64,000 bases of DNA from the NCBI GenBank assembly GCA_934098295.1, contig CAKONV010000005.1, positions 55,102 to 119,101 of the forward strand. Direction: 5' to 3'. The DNA comes from an uncultured Bacilli bacterium. GTDB taxonomy: Bacteria > Bacillota_I > Bacilli_A > ML615J-28 > CAG-313. Shown here piece after piece: positions 16,028 to 24,501 of this stretch (positions within the stretch are counted from its first letter, which is position 1; each line of letters opens with the position of its first letter). Below the pieces are notes generated by a model. The model was not told where the DNA came from. It ran no database searches and saw only the letters and a program-made list of their open reading frames with translations. Position numbers and translations under genes: made by a program.

Positions 16028-18661
16028 TTATTCTTCATTTGCTGAGGAAGGAACCACAGCAATTGATGCGACTTTTTGACCCTCATTTAGCTTTATTATA
16101 CAAACACCTTGAGTGTCTCTTCCAATTACAGAAATATTGTTTAATGGCATTCTTATTACCATTCCTTTATCTGTAACAACAATCAAATCATCTTCTTTTG
16201 TTGACTTTGCTAAAGCAACTGGTCTACCACTTTTTGGAGTTATATTCATGTATTTTACTCCCTTACCATTTCTACCCTTTACTTTAAAACTAGCCGCTTT
16301 AGTACGTTTTCCAATTCCATTTTCTGTAAGAACAGTAATTTCATCATTGTCAGAATTAACTACAGCCATTCCAACTACTTTTTCATCCTCTTCAAGTTTT
16401 ATAGCTTTAACACCAGCCGCGCTTCTATTAGTTGGTCGTACTTCTACTTCATCAAAACGAACTGCTTTTCCGCTAGATGCACCAAGAATTACACTACCTG
16501 TTCCATCACTCTTAGTTACATCAATTAATTCATCACCTTCATTTAGAATTAATGCCCTAATACCAGTGCTTCTAATATTTTTATACTTTGATAGTTCCGT
16601 TTTTTTAACATTTCCTCTCTTCGTGCCAAATATTAAATAGCCAGGATCTTCTAGTGTTTTAACGTTGATAACTGCAGCTAAGCGTTCATTTTCTTGGAAT
16701 TTAAGTAAGTTTACGATTGGTAATCCTTTAGAAAATCTGCTAGCAACAGGAATTTGATATGCTCTTAAGTCGTATATTTGTCCTAAATTGGTAAAAAACA
16801 AAATATTATCATGACTAGAAGTGTACATAATTTTTTCAACAAAGTCATCTTCTTGCATCTTTGTTCCTGTTATTCCTTTTCCACCACGTTTTTGAACCTT
16901 ATAAGCATCTACACTTAATCGTTTAATGTAACCTCTATTTGTAATTGTTATCATGACATCTTCAACTGGGATTAAATCTTCATCATTAACATCAAGATCG
17001 TCACTAATGTTTATGTCTGTTCTTCTTTCATCACCATATTTTCTCTCAATTTCTCTTAATTCATCAACAATTATTGACATTAATTTGCTGTGAGAAGATA
17101 GTACTTCTGTCAAATAATTTACAAGTTCTGTTAATTCTTTTGATTCTTCTTGAAGTTTTTCTACTTCTAACCCAGTTAATCTTTGAAGTTTCATGTCTAG
17201 AATTGCTTTAGATTGAATTTCTGTCAAGACAAAGTTAGACATCAATTTATTTACAGCTTCATCAGTGGATTTAGATTCTTTAATAACCTTAATTACTTCA
17301 TCTATGTCAGCTAAAGCAATTAGTAAGCCTTGAACAATATGTAATCGTGCTTTGGCTTTTTCTAAATCATATTCTGTTCTTCTTGTAACAACTTCAATTT
17401 GATGCTTTATGTAGCACTCTAAAATTTGTTTAAGATTTAATACTTTAGGTTGTCCGTGATCAAGAGCAATCATGTTAACACTATAGGTTGTTTGCATTGG
17501 TGTATAGCGGTATAGGTTATTTAAAATAACATTTGCGTTAGCATCACGTCGTATTTCGATAACAATTTTCATACCTTTTCTTGAAGATTCATCTCTTAAA
17601 TCAGTGATACCTTCAATAATTTTATCTTTTGCAAGTTGAGCTATACGTTCTATTAATTTGGTTTTATTAACTTGATAAGGTATTTCTTTTACTAAAATTT
17701 CTTTTTTACCATTAGATAATGTTACTATTTCTGTTTTTGCTCTACATGTAACACTTCCTAGACCAGTTTCATAGGCTTGTTTTACATTTTTAAGTCCCAT
17801 TATGGTTCCACCTGTTGGGAAATCGGGAGCCAAAATATAATTCATTAATCCTTCAACATCTAAATCTGGATTTTCAATTAAGGCTAAAGTTGCGTTAATT
17901 ACTTCACTCAAATTATGAGTTGGTATACTTGTTGCCATACCTACGGCAATACCAGATGCACCATTCACCAAAATATTAGGAAATCTTGCTGGTAATACTG
18001 TTGGTTCTTGTTCCGTACCATCGTAGTTATCCATGAAATCAACTGTATTTTTACCTAAATCTCGTAACATTTCATTGGCAATCTTACTAAGTCTTGCCTC
18101 TGTATAACGCATCGCAGCTGCACTATCACCATCGACAGAACCAAAGTTACCATGACCATCAGCTAATGGGTATCTATAACTAAAATCTTGTGCCATTCTT
18201 ACCATAGCATCATAGATTGCAGTATCACCATGTGGGTGATATTTACCCATTACATCACCGACAATACGAGCACTTTTCTTATGTGGTTTATCACTAAATA
18301 CACCTAATTCACTCATTGTGAAAAGGATTCTTCTTTGTACGGGTTTTAAACCATCTCTAACATCCGGTAAAGCTCTTGATACAATAACACTCATTGCATA
18401 CGACAAAAAAGAATCTTGCATACAGTTAGCTAAATTTATAGGCAGAACATGATCAACATGTTTTTCTAAAAGCTCTTTATCTTTTTTAGCATCTTCTTTA
18501 GTCTTATCATCATCTTCATCGTCTTCTTTATCATCAATTTTGATTAATTCATCAAGGTCTTCATCTTTGTCTTCTTCGTCTTCTTTTTCTTCTTCATCAA
18601 AAAAATCATCATCGAATTCATTTTCTATTTCATCAATATTTTTTATTTTCTTATCTGACAC
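16028..18661 (-). CDS. gyrA: DNA gyrase subunit A with acidic N-terminal extension
   Basis: A protein of 877 residues. It provides the cleavage-religation tyrosine of gyrase and forms A2B2 with GyrB. Residues 1-66 are an unusual Asp/Glu/Lys tail; the normal domain begins near residue 70. The active-site Tyr186 sits in MRYTEAR and matches E. coli Tyr122. The quinolone-determining region is HGDTAIYD, with Thr147 at the Ser83 position and Asp151 at Asp87. Six beta-pinwheel repeats follow, with the GyrA-box QKRGGKGI near residue 580. It lies 13 bp after gyrB in the same operon. Confidence 0.96.
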   Translation of the reverse strand: MSDKKIKNIDEIENEFDDDFFDEEEKEDEEDKDEDLDELIKIDDKEDDEDDDKTKEDAKKDKELLEKHVDHVLPINLANCMQDSFLSYAMSVIVSRALPDVRDGLKPVQRRILFTMSELGVFSDKPHKKSARIVGDVMGKYHPHGDTAIYDAMVRMAQDFSYRYPLADGHGNFGSVDGDSAAAMRYTEARLSKIANEMLRDLGKNTVDFMDNYDGTEQEPTVLPARFPNILVNGASGIAVGMATSIPTHNLSEVINATLALIENPDLDVEGLMNYILAPDFPTGGTIMGLKNVKQAYETGLGSVTCRAKTEIVTLSNGKKEILVKEIPYQVNKTKLIERIAQLAKDKIIEGITDLRDESSRKGMKIVIEIRRDANANVILNNLYRYTPMQTTYSVNMIALDHGQPKVLNLKQILECYIKHQIEVVTRRTEYDLEKAKARLHIVQGLLIALADIDEVIKVIKESKSTDEAVNKLMSNFVLTEIQSKAILDMKLQRLTGLEVEKLQEESKELTELVNYLTEVLSSHSKLMSIIVDELREIERKYGDERRTDINISDDLDVNDEDLIPVEDVMITITNRGYIKRLSVDAYKVQKRGGKGITGTKMQEDDFVEKIMYTSSHDNILFFTNLGQIYDLRAYQIPVASRFSKGLPIVNLLKFQENERLAAVINVKTLEDPGYLIFGTKRGNVKKTELSKYKNIRSTGIRALILNEGDELIDVTKSDGTGSVILGASSGKAVRFDEVEVRPTNRSAAGVKAIKLEEDEKVVGMAVVNSDNDEITVLTENGIGKRTKAASFKVKGRNGKGVKYMNITPKSGRPVALAKSTKEDDLIVVTDKGMVIRMPLNNISVIGRDTQGVCIIKLNEGQKVASIAVVPSSANEE

Positions 18662-18674
18662 CGATTAGTACCTC

Positions 18675-20597
18675 CTAAATATCAAGATTTTGTACATAGA
18701 CAGCATTCTCTTCTATGAATTTTCTTCTTGGTTCTACATCTTCTCCCATCAACATAGTAAAAATTTCATCAGCTTTTTCCACATCTGACATTGAAACTTG
18801 TAAAAGTGTTCGTTTGTCTGGATCCATAGTAGTCTCCCATAACTGTTCAGCGTTCATTTCACCTAATCCTTTGTAACGTTGAATTTGTGGTTTTCCAGAA
18901 ATTTCACTAAGTTTTAAGTTTAACTCCTCATCACTATAAGCATATTCAACTCTTTTTCCAGCTTGAATTTTATATAGTGGTGGTTGGGCTATGTAAACAT
19001 AACCTTTTTCAATAATTTGTCTCATGTAACGATAGAAGAAAGTCAATAGCAATGTTCTAATATGAGCACCATCGACATCGGCATCGGTCATAATTACTAC
19101 TTTATGATATCTTGCGTTATCGATATTAAACTCTTTTCCTACGCCAGTTCCTATTGCTTGAATCATTGATAAAATTTCATGATTACTTAAAATACGAGCC
19201 ATTGAAGCTTTTTCTACATTTAATACTTTTCCTCTTAAAGGTAGTATTGCTTGGAAATAAGAATCTCTGCCTTGCTTAGCTGAACCACCTGCGGAATCCC
19301 CTTCGACTATGTACATTTCTGCTAGTTCAGCTTCTTTTGTTCGACAATCAGCAAGTTTAGAAGCGAATCCTAATGAGTCTAATGGGCTTTTTCTTCTTGT
19401 TGCTTCTCTTGCCTTTTTAGCCGCAATTCGGGCACGTAATGCAAGTAAAGACTTTTCCACGATTAATTTTGCGGTAGCAGGGTTTTCTTTCAAATATGCG
19501 TCCAATTTATCGCTCATTGCTTGAGATACAATACGACGAACTTCTGTATTTCCCAACTTTGTCTTTGTTTGACCTTCAAATTGTGGATCACCTAATTTAC
19601 AAGTTACAATTGCTGTCAAACCCTCTCTTACATCATCACCAGATAAACTTTCATCTTTTTTAAAAATATTAGCAGATTTACCATAGTTATTAAGTATTCT
19701 TGTTAAACTAATTCTAAATCCATCTTCATGAGTTCCACCTTCATGGTTAGCAATATTGTTAGTAAATGAACGAATATCACAACTAAAATCTTCTGTATAT
19801 TGAAAAGCAATCTCAATTACAACATGTTCAACTTCTTCAGCAATTAAAATTACATCATTATGCAATGGTTTTTTCTTACGATTTAAATATTTTACATACT
19901 CAACTATACCGCCTTCATAATGATACTCATTAAACAAGTGTTTTTCAGGATTGCTATTTCTTAAATCCTTTAAAGTTAACTTTAACCCCTTGTTTAAAAA
20001 GGCTAATTCTTGAATTCTTTCTCTTAAAGTCTCATAATCATAGATAGTTGTTTCTTTAAAAATTAGTTTATCAGGCTTAAAGATAACAGTTGTACCATTA
20101 TAATCAGTATCTCCTATTATTTCAAGCGAAGTTACTGGCTTACCTCTTTCAAATCTTTCTTTATAAATGTGACCATTACGATGTACGTAAACCTCAAGCC
20201 ATTCACTTAAAGCATTAACTACAGAAGCACCTACACCATGTAGTCCCCCCGACACTTTATAATTGCTATTATCAAACTTACCACCAGCATGAAGTACCGT
20301 AAAAATTGTTTCAGTTGCAGAGACATGAGTTTTCGGATGGATATCAACGGGCATACCTCTACCGTTATCAGCAACTTTTACCACATTTTCGCCCAAGTTA
20401 TCCACAGTCAATTCCACATCTATCTTATTACAATACCCAGCTAACGACTCATCAACCGAATTATCAACAATCTCCCAAACAAGATGATGAAGCCCTCTTG
20501 GACCTGTTGAACCAATGTACATTCCAGGTCTTTTTCTTACTGCTTCTAATCCCTCTAAGACCTGTATCTCCTCGGCATTATATTCTTTTTCTTCCAT
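18675..20597 (-). CDS. gyrB: DNA gyrase subunit B
   Basis: A protein of 640 residues, normal length. The GHKL ATPase domain shows EIVDNSVDE (about residue 44) and GGLHGVGASVVN (about 115). The TOPRIM domain shows VEGDSAGG (about 435) and DADVDGAHI (about 515), which bind the catalytic Mg2+ ions. The C-terminal block is RYKGLGEM. It supplies ATP energy for supercoiling. The gene is in the order recF-gyrB-gyrA, 5 bp after recF. Confidence 0.97.
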   Translation of the reverse strand: MEEKEYNAEEIQVLEGLEAVRKRPGMYIGSTGPRGLHHLVWEIVDNSVDESLAGYCNKIDVELTVDNLGENVVKVADNGRGMPVDIHPKTHVSATETIFTVLHAGGKFDNSNYKVSGGLHGVGASVVNALSEWLEVYVHRNGHIYKERFERGKPVTSLEIIGDTDYNGTTVIFKPDKLIFKETTIYDYETLRERIQELAFLNKGLKLTLKDLRNSNPEKHLFNEYHYEGGIVEYVKYLNRKKKPLHNDVILIAEEVEHVVIEIAFQYTEDFSCDIRSFTNNIANHEGGTHEDGFRISLTRILNNYGKSANIFKKDESLSGDDVREGLTAIVTCKLGDPQFEGQTKTKLGNTEVRRIVSQAMSDKLDAYLKENPATAKLIVEKSLLALRARIAAKKAREATRRKSPLDSLGFASKLADCRTKEAELAEMYIVEGDSAGGSAKQGRDSYFQAILPLRGKVLNVEKASMARILSNHEILSMIQAIGTGVGKEFNIDNARYHKVVIMTDADVDGAHIRTLLLTFFYRYMRQIIEKGYVYIAQPPLYKIQAGKRVEYAYSDEELNLKLSEISGKPQIQRYKGLGEMNAEQLWETTMDPDKRTLLQVSMSDVEKADEIFTMLMGEDVEPRRKFIEENAVYVQNLDI

Positions 20598-20602
20598 TTA
20601 CC

Positions 20603-21679
20603 TCACTCCTTTTTTTCAATTTTGATAATTTTTGCTTTTTTTAACAATAAATCATTAACATCACTAATCGATGCTGCCGTTATTATTGTTTGAAAAGCTG
20701 GATTTAAACAACTAATTAAGGCATTTTGCCTATTTTTATCAAGCTCACTAAACACATCATCCAAAAGAACCACAGGTTCTTCACCTTTTTCTTCAAAAAT
20801 AAGCTCTGCCATAGCAAGTTTTACACTAAGAAGAGCATTTCTTTGTTGTCCTTGTGAACCATACGAAGCTATATTTTTATTATTTATAATAAAAATACAA
20901 TCATCCCTATGAGGTCCTACACTTGTGGCACCTCTTTTTTTATCATCTACTAACGCTTTATTTAATTCTATTAAATAATCTTCTACTTTTACCGACGGAC
21001 TATAATGAATTTCTAATTTTTCCGTATTATCACTTATTTTTAAGTGTATATCACTAGCCAATTTGCTAATTTTGTCAATAAATTTAGCTCTTGTTTCAAT
21101 AATTTTAACTCCATACTCCATCATTCTATTCGAAATAACATCAAGTAGCACCTGAAGTTTGCTGTTATTTTCAAAATAAAGCCGTTTTAATAGTGCATTT
21201 CTCTCTTTTAAAAGCTTTTTGTAATAATTGGACACAGAAATATAATCTTTCGAAATTTGGCAAATTATAAGGTCAATTAGATTTCTTTTTTCTTTTGGGC
21301 CACCTTTTAAAGTAAGAAAATCAGTAGCAGAAAACACCACAGTATTAAAGAATCCTAAATATTCACTATTTTTTTTGTATTTATAATTATTTTTTTTAAC
21401 TTGACAGCCATTTTTATCTCTATAAAGTACTATTTTTTCTTTTTTATTAGCATAACTAACAGTACCTTCTAAATAAAAATAAGATTCATTTTCTTTAATT
21501 AGCTCGTTTTGATCAATACAACGATAAGATTTTGTAATACTTAGACAATTTATTGACTCTAATATCGTAGTTTTTCCTGTTGCATTCGATCCAACAATAA
21601 CATTAAGCTTAGAATCAAAAGAAAACCGCCCAAATTGATAGCAACGATAGTTTTTTAGCAAAATTTCATCAATTATCAT
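20603..21679 (-). CDS. recF: Recombination mediator ATPase RecF
   Basis: A protein of 358 residues. The SMC-like ATPase shows Walker A GSNATGKTT (about residues 30-38), the signature SQGQQRNA (about 273) and Walker B VVLLDDVFSELD (about 308). RecF helps load RecA at gapped DNA. It overlaps the S4-domain gene by 4 bp (ATGA) and is followed by gyrB, the classical Firmicute origin arrangement. Confidence 0.96.
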   Translation of the reverse strand: MIIDEILLKNYRCYQFGRFSFDSKLNVIVGSNATGKTTILESINCLSITKSYRCIDQNELIKENESYFYLEGTVSYANKKEKIVLYRDKNGCQVKKNNYKYKKNSEYLGFFNTVVFSATDFLTLKGGPKEKRNLIDLIICQISKDYISVSNYYKKLLKERNALLKRLYFENNSKLQVLLDVISNRMMEYGVKIIETRAKFIDKISKLASDIHLKISDNTEKLEIHYSPSVKVEDYLIELNKALVDDKKRGATSVGPHRDDCIFIINNKNIASYGSQGQQRNALLSVKLAMAELIFEEKGEEPVVLLDDVFSELDKNRQNALISCLNPAFQTIITAASISDVNDLLLKKAKIIKIEKKE

Positions 21680-21888
21680 GATTTTTTAACTATTTCGTAT
21701 CTTTCACCTTTTACCTCAATTTTATCATTGTTATAAAGCTTTTTGCCACGTCTTGTCTCAAGTTCGCCATTCAAAAGAACTTTTGTTTCTAACAAAAATA
21801 TTTTTGCCTCTCCACCTGTAGAAATTAGGCCAGTTATTTTTAAAAATTGGGTTAAAGTTATGAATTCAGAATCAATAAAAATTTTCAT
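21676..21888 (-). CDS. yaaA: S4-domain RNA-binding protein (YaaA/RlbA type)
   Basis: A protein of 70 residues made of a single S4 fold (FITLTQFLKITGLISTGGEA, then LLNGELETRRGKKL). Members bind RNA and are placed between dnaN and recF in Bacillus. Here the spacing from dnaN is broken by the ParA cassette and a long non-coding stretch. Its start codon follows AAGGAGA, and an extended -10 lies about 30 bp upstream. Confidence 0.88.
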   Translation of the reverse strand: MKIFIDSEFITLTQFLKITGLISTGGEAKIFLLETKVLLNGELETRRGKKLYNNDKIEVKGERYEIVKKS

Positions 21889-21915
21889 TACAAAATCTCC
21901 TTAATTTACACTTTT

Positions 21916-21924
21916 ATTATATCA
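21916..21924 (-). promoter_or_regulatory. Promoter of the S4-recF-gyrB-gyrA operon
   Basis: On the minus strand TGATATAAT (21924-21916) is an extended -10 element. It is the first promoter-like site upstream of the S4 gene. No strong -35 is visible. Confidence 0.55.
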
Positions 21925-23239
21925 AAAAATTAAACTTTTTTCCAGTCATTTGACCGCCTTTTTTTAAGGTCTTTTTTAAGTGAAAAACGCACATTTTTTA
22001 TCATCTTTTTTTACAACCTATTTTTTCCTATCAAAAAATTGACGTTTTTAGCATTAGTCAAGATTTAAACTGGCGTTTTTTATGTATTTATGTATATTCC
22101 TTATTATTATATATAGAAAAAATGTTTTTATTATAGATAGCTTTTTTTGACCTGTTTTTTCATGTAAGATAATTGTTTTTTAGCAGTTTTTGTACGTTTT
22201 TTTAATTCTTTTAATTTAAAAGTATTAATATTATTAAATACAATAATAATTATTTATTTATTTTTGTACTTATATAAATAAATGAATAAGTATTTTTATA
22301 TTAATTTATTTAAAAGAATATTAATTTATTTATTTTATTATGTATTTATGTATTGCAAACAATATTTTTTTATTTATTTACTTTTATAAATAATTAAGCA
22401 TTTAAATAAAAGTTTCTAACAATATTTATTGCTTTTAGCAAATACCGAAAAGAATATTTATTATTAAACTTATTTATTGTTATACATAAGTGTGGTTTGT
22501 GTTTTAACTTTAAAAAAAGCAACGCATTTTTTCGTTAGATTTTTTTAAAGAAGTAGTTTTTTACAGTAGCATCACCTATTAATTCTTCTACTTATTTTAA
22601 TATTAAAAGTAAATAGTTTTGATATTAATTTTTTATAGTACTTAAAAAGATGATTAGTTTATTATAATTATAAAACAATATACTTTTATATTAAATATTT
22701 TACTTCAAATTATTTTGTATTTTTAGTTTTAAATTAAATGTATTTTTACAAAAAAATATTTTATCATAAATACATTTACTTTTAATTTATAACAATATAT
22801 TTTTATAGTAAATTCTTTTTTTAATTTAGCTAGTGCTTTTATTTGCAATATTTATTCTTTTAATTAATTACATATTTATGGTTTTGTTTATTGTTGCTGA
22901 ATTAACATTTTTGAGTACTTGAAAAAATGTAAGACGCTAGTGCTAACAACAGCTGGATTTTAACGTTTTTTTGTACTTTTTGAAAAGTGTACTTTTTTTG
23001 ATTTTACCCCCTAGGGTCCGAATAAGTTTTGGCAATTTATAAAAAACTTTAATTTTATAGTGTTTTTAAAGCTCATTTTCAAAAATAATAAAGTTTTTAA
23101 AATACATTTGTAAAAATATCTAAAGTTTATTCGTTTTTGTACTTTTTTTAAAAACAAAAAGAATTTGATTGAAATTATAAGCACTAAAAGTATTTATGGG
23201 TGTATGTAAATATTTTTATAAATAATTATTGCTATTTTC
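21925..23239. other. Long AT-rich non-coding region with GTAC-centred motifs
   Basis: No credible gene is present for about 1.3 kb. The sequence is extremely AT-rich. TTTTTGTAC occurs four times in the same orientation (22187-22195, 22261-22269, 22968-22976, 23134-23142). Three further GTAC sites lie at 22638, 22915 and 22989, most with T-tracts to the left or A-tracts to the right. CGTTTTT recurs at 22043, 22074, 22195, 22964 and 23132. A GC island, CCCTAGGG, is at 23009-23016. The region sits between the S4 gene and the ParA/RHH cassette and may be a partition or replication-associated site. Confidence 0.5.
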
Positions 23240-23268
23240 TTGCATTAACTTTTTTAATGTGCTATACT
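23240..23268 (+). promoter_or_regulatory. Promoter of the RHH-ParA cassette
   Basis: TTGCAT (23240-23245), a 17-bp spacer and TATACT (23263-23268) with TG one base upstream. A strong AAAGGAGG site follows at 23282-23289, just before the first gene. Confidence 0.75.
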
Positions 23269-23299
23269 ATTAGTGTAAATTTAAAGGAGGAATAAAAAT

Positions 23300-23662
23300 A
23301 TGAATAATCAACCTATGAAAAGAAGAAACCCTTTTGATAGACCTATTAATAATATCGAAAAGGAAGAAGAAAAGGTTATTGAACCTATAGTAGAAGAAGA
23401 AACAGCAGATGAAGAAGAATATGTAGAACCAGTTAAAACTGTTGTAGCTTCTAAACCTGTTGTAAAGCCTGTACAAAAAGTAACAAAAGTAACTAAGAGC
23501 AAATACAATGAAGCAGTAGATGAATCACGTGAAAAGTTTACTTCTACAATGGACGTAAATCTTAGAAGAAGAATTAAGATTGTTTGTGCAACCAGAGGCA
23601 TAATGTTCTCTGAATTCATTGAAGAAGCTTGTAGGGACAAATTAAGAAGAGAAGGAGAGTAA
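23300..23662 (+). CDS. Ribbon-helix-helix protein with acidic N-terminal tail (partition-type)
   Basis: A protein of 120 residues. Residues 1-50 are acidic and proline-rich, probably disordered. Residues 50-75 are basic. Residues 80-117 fit a ribbon-helix-helix DNA-binding fold: a beta strand (FTSTMDVN), then helices around LRRRIKIVCATRG and FSEFIEEACRDKL. It precedes a ParA-like ATPase by only 6 bp. By analogy with plasmid type Ib systems (ParG, omega), it could be the centromere-binding protein and autorepressor. That role is inferred from context and fold; the order here (RHH gene first) is reversed from most of those systems. Confidence 0.65.
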   Translation: MNNQPMKRRNPFDRPINNIEKEEEKVIEPIVEEETADEEEYVEPVKTVVASKPVVKPVQKVTKVTKSKYNEAVDESREKFTSTMDVNLRRRIKIVCATRGIMFSEFIEEACRDKLRREGE

Positions 23663-23668
23663 TAGACC

Positions 23669-24454
23669 ATGCCAATTATTTCAACATTTTGTAAAAAAGG
23701 TGGCGTAGGTAAAACCACATTTATGGGTTACTTAGCACACTATTATGCTACTAAAGGAAAAACGGTATTAGTAATTAGTGCCGATGATCAAAATAGTATT
23801 TTTAAAATATTTGGTTGTGATAATTTTGTAACTGATCATGATGATGATTTCTTTGAAAATTTATTAGTCGGAGAAAAAAAGCCAGAAGAAGTAGTTTTTG
23901 AAGCAAGACCTGGTATGTATTTAATGAAAACCTTAAATACAGATAGACTTTCTATTAATTTAACGTTAAAAAGGTCAGAAGAAAAGAAACTTCGTAACTT
24001 AATTATGGATTTTACCAATTATTTTGACTATATTTTTATCGATTTCCCACCCTCAAGTAGTAGGTTGAGCGAAATTTTGCTTGATATCAGTGATAATATC
24101 ATTCTTGTTGTTGGCTTAAATACACTTGGTTTACAAGGCTTTACGAATACAGTTCAATACTTTGTAGATAGTGACATAGAATTAGATAAAATTAACTACA
24201 TAATTCCTATTGGATACCACCCTGTTAAGATTGCTCCGAACAAGTGCTTGAAAGAGCTTAAAGAATTGGTGAAAAATTACACACCACAGGCTACAGTTTC
24301 AATGCCTGTCAAGGATAAATCAGTAATTCAAAATTTACAATCAGAAGGCGTCTCTGTTTTTGATGAACATCAAATGAAAGATAAGTTCCATGAGAAAAAT
24401 AGGAATGAAATTAGAAAAGATTTAGAAGCACTTTATGACTCTTTAAAACTATAA
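23669..24454 (+). CDS. ParA-like Walker-type ATPase
   Basis: A protein of 261 residues. The deviant Walker A CKKGGVGKTT (residues 8-17) carries the signature lysine. ADDQNS (about 38-43) replaces the usual DxDPQ motif. Walker A' is IDFPPSS (about 124-130). A C-terminal PVKDKSVIQ segment matches the region after the Walker B strand. There is no N-terminal helix-turn-helix, as in small ParA/Soj/ParF proteins. Such proteins form dynamic nucleoid-bound gradients that move DNA. Located beside oriC and facing against the flanking genes. It could serve chromosome or former-plasmid segregation. Confidence 0.75.
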   Translation: MPIISTFCKKGGVGKTTFMGYLAHYYATKGKTVLVISADDQNSIFKIFGCDNFVTDHDDDFFENLLVGEKKPEEVVFEARPGMYLMKTLNTDRLSINLTLKRSEEKKLRNLIMDFTNYFDYIFIDFPPSSSRLSEILLDISDNIILVVGLNTLGLQGFTNTVQYFVDSDIELDKINYIIPIGYHPVKIAPNKCLKELKELVKNYTPQATVSMPVKDKSVIQNLQSEGVSVFDEHQMKDKFHEKNRNEIRKDLEALYDSLKL

Positions 24455-24482
24455 AAAAACACCCAAAATGGGTGTTTTTTTG
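24452..24482. terminator. Bidirectional terminator between ParA gene and dnaN
   Basis: AAAAAACACCC (24454-24464) pairs with GGGTGTTTTTT (24470-24480); T-runs are present on both strands. It separates the convergent parA-like gene and dnaN. Confidence 0.9.
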
Positions 24483-24501
24483 ATATTTTAATAATTACTG
24501 G

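Noticed and set aside
23521..23536. A parS-like 16-mer (TGAATCACGTGAAAAG) with the TCACGTGA core
   Set aside because: It has only 12 of 16 matches to parS and lies inside the RHH coding sequence, where Ser-Arg-Glu codons explain it. No Spo0J gene is present in the window.
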